DNA of 11,047 nucleotides, from NCBI GenBank assembly GCA_007131125.1, contig SLRE01000002.1:1-11047 (forward strand), written 5' to 3'. A program made the position numbers and the translations under genes. The notes beneath the pieces were generated by a model that was not told where the DNA came from, made no database searches, and saw only the letters and a program-made list of their open reading frames with translations. This stretch comes from Bacteroidales bacterium (GTDB lineage Bacteria; Bacteroidota; Bacteroidia; Bacteroidales; UBA7960). Each line of letters starts with the position of its first letter. The first letter of the stretch is position 1. Positions 5,730-11,047 of the stretch are shown piece by piece.

Positions 5730-8158
5730 TCTGCATCCTTTTCCTTATTTTTTACATAGCGGTCAAACCATTCCAGCCATTCCCAATGCATGTGAAGGAC
5801 TGACTCCCTGGCCCGGTAGCCATGACTTTCGTGGGGCAGCATGACCAGCCTCACCGTGGCTCCATGTCCTCTCAGGGCATCGTAATACCGCTCGCTTTGC
5901 ATGGGAAATGTTCCTGCATTGTTGTCATCAGCTCCATGTATAAGCAACATGGGAGACTCCATTTTGTCGGCATGCATAAAAGGCGACATGGTATTGTAGA
6001 CTTCGGGAGCCTGCCAGTAAGTGCGCTCTTCAAACTGAAAACCAAACGGGGTAAGGGTTCTGTTAAAAGCCCCGCTTCTTGCTACTCCGGCTGCAAACAG
6101 GTCGCTGTGCGAAAGCAGGTTAGCGGTCATAAAGGCACCGTATGAATGCCCGGACACCCCAACCCGCTCAGGGTCTGTAACGCCCATTTCTACAAGTTTG
6201 TTTATGGCCGCTTCGGCGTTGGCAACCACCTGCTCCACGAAAGTATCATTGGGTTCTTCATCATCTTCTCCCACAATTGGGAAGCTGGCATTGTTAAGCA
6301 CGGCATATCCCTGTGTGACCAGCATAATCGGAGAGGTGGCACCCACCCTTGTATAGGTATAGGGCGAACCGGTAACCTGTCCGGCCCCGTCAGCACTGAT
6401 AAACTCCCTTGGATAAGCCCAAAGGATTGTGGGAAGGGGTTCATCCACACCCACTTCGTATCCTTCGGGAAGGTATAAGCGCCCGTTAAGGGGAATACCA
6501 TCTTCACGCTCGTAATGGACCATTTCATTATGGACATTTCTCAACTGCGGGAAAGGGTCTGGCAGATCGGTGATTTGGCTCAGGCGATCGCGCCGGAGGT
6601 TGCGCATGTAGTAATTAGGATGCACTTCCCTCGACTCTCTTCTTGTAATCACCAGTCCCCTGTCGGGGTTTACAAGGCTCACCGGGGTTTCATAATACGG
6701 AGATTCGCTTCTCCAAAGTCGGTTGGTTTGTTGGTTGCGCAGGTCATATTCATCCACAAACGGACGATTGCCTTCGGGGGAAGCCCCCTGTCCGAACAGG
6801 AACAATTTACGGCCTCTGCGGTCGAACTGCAGCACACTCTTCCCGTAATCATTGGTGGTGGTCTGGAAGTTCCCGGGGTCGTTGTATCGGTCTTCCACCG
6901 ATCGGTCGAAGATCACCTGCATTTCCTGCTGTGCATCTGTCGGATGGAATTTGCTGGTGATGGAACGGCGGGTGCGCCTCCAAAACTCATTGACCAGTGC
7001 CAGGTCATCTTTTCCCCAGGTAATTCCAGAATATCGTAATTCTGTCTTCAGCAGTGGAGTAGGTTCACCATCGAAAGGAGCGTCCAGAAAGAATAACTGG
7101 TCGCGGTGATCCACTTCTTTTGCCGGGTCTCCTCCGTCAAGCGCCTCAACCCAATACAATGTAGCGGGAACATCAGCCCTCCATGTGTAGTTCCGGGGAC
7201 CTTCCCTGACAGCACCGAATCCCTGGGGGAGGTCATCTGAAAGCGGTATGTCAGCCATAAGTTGCACCAGGTTTCCATCGGTGTCTATTACTTCAAACCG
7301 CTGCGGGAAGCGGGTGTAAGGAACAATGTAGGAGTAAGGTTTTTGTATACGGTTAACCAGCAGGTAGTTTCCATCGGGAGAGTCACTGAAATACCAGATA
7401 ACCCCCGGCTCACCGATCTTCCGGGCACTTCCTGCCAGATCCACTTTGTACAACTGTGAGGTGGCATAATGATCAAATATGTCTTCATCGTAACGGTCGG
7501 TGATGAGGTCCTGGAAGGTACGCACGGCAGCCCTTCTTCCAATATTTTCCTGGATAACCGGCCCATCAGCCACCATAGGGCGGGTGGGGGCTTCACCACG
7601 ATCCTCCGGAACGGCGGTGTAAATAATGGTCTTGCTGTCAGAAAGCCAGCTCAGGGCATTACCCATCACATCATTTACTGCCGGTCCTTCCAGTTGTCGG
7701 GCCCTTGCTTCAGCCACCTCCAGCACCCAAAGTTCGATATCCATGGCTGTGGTGTGGGTAAATGCAATCCATTTGCCATCTGGAGACCAGCGTACATTTC
7801 GAATGCGGGGTGATTTGGGCAGGCCCTGGACAATGCGTTCATTGCTGCCGTCAATGTCCATCAGGCGAAGACCGATACTGTAGTTGTAGCGGCTGGGCCC
7901 ATTGGTCATGGGATCGATACGGATGCCTCCCAGGCGCAATTCTTCAATGGCCAGCATGTCGATGGATGGCAATTCCGGTCTTTCCATCAGTAAAATTAGG
8001 TCCTTGCCAGGGCTCAGATTCATGGAAGGAGTGGCCGGGGCATCCACCAGTTCTATGATCTCAGCCGGCGGCTCCTGGTAAACGGTTTCATCCTGGGCAG
8101 ATAAGCAGAAGCTTCCCAGGGCAAAAAATGAAATTAATAGCAAAGCATGTTTATTCAT
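5726..8158 (-). CDS. Exported S9-family (prolyl oligopeptidase-like, glutamyl endopeptidase/S9D-like) serine peptidase
   Basis: An 810-residue protein. Residues 1-21 form a signal peptide ending LSA|Q, so it acts outside the cytoplasm. A long N-terminal region with WD/propeller-type repeats (such as VRWSPDGKWIAFT near 125 and FSDSPDGNYLL further on) restricts substrate access in this family. The alpha/beta-hydrolase domain covers about 560-805, with nucleophile Ser672 in GHSYGAF, Asp745 in HGADDNN and His779 in ESHGY, so the triad is complete. The ending HGADDNNAGTFPMQSERYY and the long propeller resemble the S9D group that includes plant chloroplast glutamyl endopeptidase. A role in peptide scavenging is inferred. 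The ATG at 8156-8158 is preceded by AT-rich DNA without a clear promoter, so it may be read from the membrane-protein gene 80 bp upstream. It overlaps sfsA by 4 nt. Confidence 0.9.
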   Translation of the reverse strand: MNKHALLLISFFALGSFCLSAQDETVYQEPPAEIIELVDAPATPSMNLSPGKDLILLMERPELPSIDMLAIEELRLGGIRIDPMTNGPSRYNYSIGLRLMDIDGSNERIVQGLPKSPRIRNVRWSPDGKWIAFTHTTAMDIELWVLEVAEARARQLEGPAVNDVMGNALSWLSDSKTIIYTAVPEDRGEAPTRPMVADGPVIQENIGRRAAVRTFQDLITDRYDEDIFDHYATSQLYKVDLAGSARKIGEPGVIWYFSDSPDGNYLLVNRIQKPYSYIVPYTRFPQRFEVIDTDGNLVQLMADIPLSDDLPQGFGAVREGPRNYTWRADVPATLYWVEALDGGDPAKEVDHRDQLFFLDAPFDGEPTPLLKTELRYSGITWGKDDLALVNEFWRRTRRSITSKFHPTDAQQEMQVIFDRSVEDRYNDPGNFQTTTNDYGKSVLQFDRRGRKLFLFGQGASPEGNRPFVDEYDLRNQQTNRLWRSESPYYETPVSLVNPDRGLVITRRESREVHPNYYMRNLRRDRLSQITDLPDPFPQLRNVHNEMVHYEREDGIPLNGRLYLPEGYEVGVDEPLPTILWAYPREFISADGAGQVTGSPYTYTRVGATSPIMLVTQGYAVLNNASFPIVGEDDEEPNDTFVEQVVANAEAAINKLVEMGVTDPERVGVSGHSYGAFMTANLLSHSDLFAAGVARSGAFNRTLTPFGFQFEERTYWQAPEVYNTMSPFMHADKMESPMLLIHGADDNNAGTFPMQSERYYDALRGHGATVRLVMLPHESHGYRARESVLHMHWEWLEWFDRYVKNKEKDAE

Positions 8159-8238
8159 CAGATTGTTTTTGAGTTAATATTTGGTTTGGAAAAATAGACA
8201 GAAAAGTTTAAAATCCGTATAAAAATAATCATAAAATT

Positions 8239-9030
8239 TTATAATCCCCTGTTAAACAAAGGTCTTAGCAGCCAAACCCAGAAGGTGGCAATAACAAACG
8301 AAATCACCGTTCCCCAGGCCAGGCCCATTGAGGAGAAAAGCAAGCCGGCAAAATAAGCATAAACGACAATATTTGTGGATGCCAGAAGCATGATCTTGCC
8401 CAGGGCTCTTGCAAATCCGGGGCCTGCTGACAAAGTGAGGATCACCATGGAAGAAAGCATTACTGCCGGGAAACTGGAAAAAAGCCCGGTCCAGAATGCC
8501 GAGCCGGTTTGACCCACAAAAACCGCAGTGCCTACTACACTGCCGGCAAAAAGGGCACGGAGCAATACCTGCTTTAAAGAGTATTTCTTCCCGGTCTTTC
8601 CCAGGGAAGGGATCTTCAACACTTTTTCTGCCAGCAGATAGGTTCCTACCGAAACGGTAAAGTAAATAATGGTCCAGGTAATGCGGCTGGTATCCTGGAA
8701 AAAGGAAGAAAAAATCGCAAGTACCAGCCAAACCCCAAGCCCGCCGGTAAGGGCAATGCCGATACCTTTTGGAATAAGGGTTACATAAGTAAATAAAAAC
8801 AGGGTGCTAAGGGTCATTCCCAGTGGAACGGTAATGGCAGCGCTGCTGGCGAATTCAGGTGTCTGGGTTAAGCCGACAAACAAAAGGGAAACCAGAATGG
8901 TAGAAGGAAGGTTGCTTATCATCCCGCCTAGTTTTGAACCCACTTTTTCAGAAATAAGGGTGGCAGCACTGATCCAAATGCCTGCAACAACAATCGACAA
9001 CAATAATTGCTGAACAAAAAGAGAAGTCAT
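8239..9030 (-). CDS. Polytopic membrane protein of unknown function with an internal duplication
   Basis: A 263-residue, very hydrophobic protein with about eight predicted helices and few charged residues outside the 134-155 linker (EKVLKIPSLGKTGKKY), which is probably cytoplasmic. The two halves look alike: residues 16-60 (GSKLGGMISNLPS...TPEF) align without large gaps to 162-206 (GSAFWTGLFSSFPA...GPGF). Each has a Gly-rich turn, an (L/F)P(S/A) motif and a following helix. Such duplications are common in small transporters. I do not recognise the family with certainty and give no substrate. It is the first gene of the minus-strand group followed by the peptidase gene (80-bp gap). The ATG at 9028-9030 has an A/T-rich leader and a good -7 element about 20 bp upstream. 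Confidence 0.75.
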   Translation of the reverse strand: MTSLFVQQLLLSIVVAGIWISAATLISEKVGSKLGGMISNLPSTILVSLLFVGLTQTPEFASSAAITVPLGMTLSTLFLFTYVTLIPKGIGIALTGGLGVWLVLAIFSSFFQDTSRITWTIIYFTVSVGTYLLAEKVLKIPSLGKTGKKYSLKQVLLRALFAGSVVGTAVFVGQTGSAFWTGLFSSFPAVMLSSMVILTLSAGPGFARALGKIMLLASTNIVVYAYFAGLLFSSMGLAWGTVISFVIATFWVWLLRPLFNRGL

Positions 9031-9048
9031 ATTTTTTTATTTGGCCCA

Positions 9049-9056
9049 CAAATATA
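9049..9056 (-). promoter_or_regulatory. Candidate -7 element for the membrane-protein gene
   Basis: TATATTTG on the minus strand matches TAnnTTTG perfectly and would start RNA about 12 nt before the ATG. The -33 partner is poor: the nearest TTTG (9071-9074) is only 14 nt away instead of about 19, so the promoter is tentative. Confidence 0.42.
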
Positions 9057-9200
9057 TGTTTTTTCTTTTCCAAAAAATCTTTGCCCGGAAAAAAATCCCG
9101 GGAGAAATCCCTCACAAATGAACACTTCAAAAATAAAATAATGCAAAGGACTTTGACTTTCTCAAAGATGTTTTAGCTGTGTAAGCTTATTTTTTGAGGC

Positions 9201-9254
9201 GGGCTTTTTTTATCATGGAGAATTTACTATTTTGCAAACCATGATAAAAAACCC
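9201..9254. repeat. Long inverted repeat in the divergent spacer
   Basis: TTTTTTATCATGG (ending 9218) is the exact reverse complement of CCATGATAAAAAA (9239-9251), and the outer GGG (9201-9203) and CCC (9252-9254) also match after a 2-base bulge. The loop is 20 nt. It lies between the divergent starts at 9030 and 9342, upstream of the aminotransferase promoter. It could be an operator for a dimeric regulator, a cruciform or a transcriptional barrier. No gene is seen in this 311-bp spacer. Confidence 0.6.
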
Positions 9255-9281
9255 TGCTTTTTCTGTTTGTGGTTTTTGTTT

Positions 9282-9312
9282 TTTGAAAATCCATTTTTTT
9301 GATATATAATTG
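9282..9312 (+). promoter_or_regulatory. Bacteroidota-type promoter for the aminotransferase gene
   Basis: TTTG (9282-9285), 19 nt, then TATAATTG (9305-9312): a perfect -33 element, ideal spacing, and a -7 element with one mismatch to TAnnTTTG. Predicted start near 9319 gives a leader of about 23 nt before the ATG at 9342. Confidence 0.6.
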
Positions 9313-9341
9313 TTTCATTCACTCAAAACTCAAATAAAAAA

Positions 9342-10664
9342 ATGAAAAAAGATACACCCATACCCTTTGATGCAGTTGAAGAGCAGATAAAGCAGATGAA
9401 CCTTTCCAGCGTTGGCAAAGCGTCCATTCGGGAGATAAAAAGGCTGGTAGACAATATCGAGAATGCCACCGGTGAACGCTACATCAGGATGGAAATGGGT
9501 ATTCCTGGTCTTCCACCTTCGGAAATAGGCATGCAGGCAGAAATAGAAGCACTGAAAAAAGGGGTTGCGGCTATTTATCCTGATATTGACGGAATACAGG
9601 GCCTGAAGAAAGAGATATCCCGTTTTGTGAAATTATTCATGGGTATAGAAGTGCATCCCAGGGGTTGTCTGCCAACGGTTGGCTCTATGCAGGGAAGCTT
9701 TGCAGCTTTTCTGACTGCCACGCGCATGCATGAGGAGAAAGACACCATTTTATTTATTGACCCGGGATTTCCTGTACATAAGCAGCAGTGCAGGGTGCAG
9801 GGAACCCCGTTTGAGAGCTTCGATGTTTACAATTACCGCGGCGAAAAATTGAGGGAAAAACTCGAAGAACATCTTTCCAAAGGAAATATCGCAGGCTTGC
9901 TTTATTCCAACCCCAACAATCCTTCATGGATTTGTTTTACCGAAACCGAGCTGAAGATAATTGGGGAGCTGGCCAACAAATACAATGTGGTGGTTATGGA
10001 AGACCTGGCTTATTTTGGCATGGACTTCCGGGAAGATTTTTCCAAACCCGGGCAACCGCCTTATCAGCCATCGGTTGCCAACCATACCGACAATTACATC
10101 CTGCTTATTTCCAGTTCCAAGGCTTTCAGTTATGCCGGGCAACGTATCGGGATGATGGTTATTTCTGATAAATTATTTGAAACCAAAGCCAAAGGTCTTT
10201 TGCGTTATTACGGTTCTGATAAATTCGGGCACTCTATGGTGTTTGGAACCATGTATGCACTGAGTTCCGGAACCTCCCATACTCCTCAGTATGCCCTGGA
10301 GGCCATGCTGAAAGCTGCCAACGACGGGAAGTTCAACTTTCTGGAAGTGGTGAAAGAATATGGTGAAAAAGCAAAGATCATGAAGCGTTTATTTACCGAT
10401 AACGGTTTTCAAATTGTTTACGACAAAGATGAGGACAAGCCCCTTGCCGACGGTTTTTACTTCACCATATCTTATCCCGGCTTCTCGGGTGAAGAACTGA
10501 TTGAAGCTTTGGTTTATTATGGCATCAGCGCCATTTCCCTGGCCATTACCGGAAGCGAGCGCACCGAGGGTTTGCGTGCTTGTGTTTCCCTTGTAAGCCG
10601 GGACCAGTTTCCCGACCTGGAATACAGGGTGAAGAAGTTTCATGAGCATCATCCGGTAAAATAA
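9342..10664 (+). CDS. PLP-dependent aminotransferase, class I/II fold
   Basis: A 440-residue cytoplasmic enzyme of fold-type I. The Schiff-base lysine is Lys260 in SSSKAFSYAGQRIG, with Arg268 nearby as phosphate ligand. SNPNNPS (189-195) supplies the Asn that contacts the cofactor ring, MEDLAY has Asp221 for the pyridine nitrogen and Tyr224, and LRACVSL near the C-terminus has the Arg expected to bind the substrate carboxylate. PTVGSMQGSF near 111-120 is the PLP phosphate loop. The N-terminus (SSVGKASIREI) and IYPDIDGIQGLKKEI resemble the aspartate/aromatic aminotransferase branch, but the amino-acid substrate cannot be read from sequence. The ATG follows an A-run, as is usual in this phylum, and lies downstream of the promoter at 9282-9312. 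It appears monocistronic: a new promoter begins 13 bases after the stop. Confidence 0.9.
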   Translation: MKKDTPIPFDAVEEQIKQMNLSSVGKASIREIKRLVDNIENATGERYIRMEMGIPGLPPSEIGMQAEIEALKKGVAAIYPDIDGIQGLKKEISRFVKLFMGIEVHPRGCLPTVGSMQGSFAAFLTATRMHEEKDTILFIDPGFPVHKQQCRVQGTPFESFDVYNYRGEKLREKLEEHLSKGNIAGLLYSNPNNPSWICFTETELKIIGELANKYNVVVMEDLAYFGMDFREDFSKPGQPPYQPSVANHTDNYILLISSSKAFSYAGQRIGMMVISDKLFETKAKGLLRYYGSDKFGHSMVFGTMYALSSGTSHTPQYALEAMLKAANDGKFNFLEVVKEYGEKAKIMKRLFTDNGFQIVYDKDEDKPLADGFYFTISYPGFSGEELIEALVYYGISAISLAITGSERTEGLRACVSLVSRDQFPDLEYRVKKFHEHHPVK

Positions 10665-10672
10665 TTTACCGG
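10653..10672 (+). terminator. Hairpin overlapping the aminotransferase stop codon (weak terminator candidate)
   Basis: CCGGTAAA (10653-10660) and TTTACCGG (10665-10672) form a perfect 8-bp stem with loop ATAA that includes most of the TAA stop. It is followed by AAAATTTGCCGG, not a T-run, so intrinsic termination would be poor. It may protect the mRNA 3' end. Confidence 0.35.
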
Positions 10673-10676
10673 AAAA

Positions 10677-10707
10677 TTTGCCGGATTTGATGTTTTGTCT
10701 ATCTTTG
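10677..10707 (+). promoter_or_regulatory. Promoter driving the hairpin-repeat array
   Basis: TTTG (10677-10680), 19 nt, then TATCTTTG (10700-10707) match the Bacteroidota consensus perfectly at both boxes with ideal spacing. Predicted transcription start is about 10714. No ORF with a plausible start follows, so the product is probably non-coding RNA. Confidence 0.75.
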
Positions 10708-10768
10708 CACTCTCAAAAAAATCGCTCTTTTTCTGATTAAAAAGAAAAGCAGGCCGGAAACGGGTAAT

Positions 10769-10873
10769 TGCCTTTCAACAGGCAGGTAAGGCTGAAACCA
10801 GTCCCGCACATGCGGGGCTAAACAGCCGTACTCGTTTTCTCTGATTTTTTTTTGAAAAAGTTCTTATAAATAA
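10769..10873 (+). repeat. Hairpin module, copy 1 (divergent first copy, 105 bp)
   Basis: Small hairpin TGCCT(TTCAAC)AGGCA at 10769-10784, linker GGTAA, then a long hairpin: GGCTG (10790-10794) pairs with CAGCC (10823-10827), enclosing an AAACCA/TAAA internal loop and an inner stem GTCCCGCA/TGCGGGGC (10801-10808/10811-10818). A T9 run (10845-10853) and the common tail GAAAAAGTTCTTATAAATAA follow. The small hairpin differs in sequence from copies 2 and 3 but has the same dimensions. Confidence 0.75.
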
Positions 10874-10976
10874 TCCACGGAGAGGTGGGTGAGTGGCTGA
10901 AACCAGTCCCGTATGTACGGGACTAAACAGCCGTACTCATTTTCTCTGATATTTTTGAAAAAGTTCTTATAAATAA
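10874..10976 (+). repeat. Hairpin module, copy 2 (103 bp)
   Basis: Small hairpin TCCAC(GGAGAG)GTGGG at 10874-10889 and linker TGAGT, then GGCTG/CAGCC (10895-10899/10928-10932) with inner stem GTCCCGTA/TACGGGAC (10906-10913/10916-10923). Here the outer stem can be extended by GAGT (10891-10894) with ACTC (10935-10938) across a GT bulge. From GGAGAGG onward it also resembles the acceptor and D arm of tRNA-Ser. Confidence 0.8.
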
Positions 10977-11047
10977 CCCACGGAGAGGTGGGTGAGTGGC
11001 TGAAACCAGTCCCGTATGTACGGGACTAAACAGCCGTACTCGTTTTC
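10977..11047 (+). repeat. Hairpin module, copy 3 (cut by the window edge)
   Basis: Nearly identical to copy 2 over the visible 71 bases: CCCAC(GGAGAG)GTGGG at 10977-10992, linker TGAGT, GGCTG/CAGCC with inner stem 11009-11016/11019-11026, then GTACTCGTTTTC. The first base of the small hairpin is C instead of T, turning a T-G wobble into a C-G pair. The array may continue beyond 11047. Confidence 0.8.

Larger units (their letters stand above)
10714..11047 (+). ncRNA. Predicted structured non-coding RNA with tandem hairpin modules (3' end outside window)
   Basis: From the predicted start the DNA has no convincing reading frame but is full of paired segments. First comes a leader hairpin TCTTTTT/AAAAAGA (10726-10732/10739-10745), then the repeat modules at 10769, 10874 and 10977. 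Stops are scattered through all frames (for example TAAACAG and CTGA in every module). The base pairing is preserved between modules although the bases change, which is evidence for function as RNA. No known RNA family is recognised with confidence. The transcript runs off the window edge, so its length, its terminator and any partner gene are unknown. Confidence 0.6.

Noticed and set aside
6515..7039. 174-residue open frame on the + strand
   Set aside because: It lies antisense inside the S9 peptidase gene, has no promoter or leader, and its composition is that of a complementary-strand shadow.
9084..9102. CCCGG/CCGGG hairpin as a terminator
   Set aside because: Only 5 bp, and no gene ends next to it; it lies in the upstream region of divergent genes.
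9128..9135. TATTTTTG on the minus strand as a second promoter for the membrane-protein gene
   Set aside because: The nearest minus-strand TTTG boxes are 8 and 27 nt away, outside the usual spacing.
9227..9234. CTATTTTG as a -7 promoter element for the aminotransferase
   Set aside because: It does not match TAnnTTTG spacing and has no -33 TTTG at the right distance; the pair at 9282-9312 is better.
10879..10976. Functional tRNA-Ser gene
   Set aside because: Acceptor and D-arm-like parts are present, but there is no T arm (GGTTCGAAT), no matching 3' acceptor strand and no normal 7-nt anticodon loop.
10769..11047. CRISPR array
   Set aside because: The whole 103-105 bp unit is repeated, with no unique spacers between short repeats, and the repeats contain long internal hairpins unlike CRISPR repeats.
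10769..11047. Integron attC sites
   Set aside because: No GTTRRRY / RYYYAAC core sites flank the hairpins, and there are no gene cassettes between units.
10714..11047. Retron or diversity-generating retroelement RNA
   Set aside because: No reverse transcriptase is in the window and the msr/msd inverted-repeat layout is not seen; a gene beyond 11047 cannot be excluded.

Overview
The window looks like a chromosomal segment of a member of the Bacteroidota. Support comes from promoters of the form TTTG-N19/20-TAnnTTTG (variants at 4797-4828, 9282-9312 and 10677-10707), A-rich leaders instead of Shine-Dalgarno sequences before most genes, outer-membrane barrels ending in aromatic residues, and the gene families present. 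ProX and the S9 peptidase are acidic exported proteins and there is a full betaine-type uptake operon, so a salt-exposed (marine or halophilic) host is a reasonable inference, not a proof.

Layout. Positions 1-151 hold the 3' end of a + strand gene, probably an outer-membrane barrel protein, followed by a bidirectional terminator. Positions 223-4637, read on the minus strand, form an osmolyte-uptake operon: porin-like outer-membrane protein, ProX-type binding lipoprotein, ProV-type ATPase with a CBS pair, and ProW-type permease. The operon has a recognisable promoter (4797-4828), a leader of about 150 nt rich in inverted repeats, and an intercistronic terminator-like hairpin between proX and proV. 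Positions 5037-9030, also minus, hold a duplicated membrane protein of unknown function, an S9-family prolyl-oligopeptidase-like serine peptidase, and sfsA. The last two overlap by ATGA. A divergent spacer with a long inverted repeat separates these from a + strand PLP-dependent aminotransferase (9342-10664).

The most unusual part is the last 350 bases. A good promoter (10677-10707) fires into DNA without a convincing ORF. That DNA carries at least three tandem copies (period 105 then 103 bp, the third cut by the window edge) of a two-hairpin RNA-like module. The long hairpin keeps its pairing through one C-G to T-A double change and one T-G to T-A change. The small preceding hairpin keeps its exact geometry in copy 1 despite an unrelated sequence. 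Copies 2 and 3 also resemble, from memory, the 5' and central parts of a Bacteroidota tRNA-Ser(GCU), but the anticodon loop is replaced by a palindromic stem and there is no T arm. This looks like an undescribed structured RNA or tRNA-derived repeat array; its downstream end and any partner gene lie outside the window.
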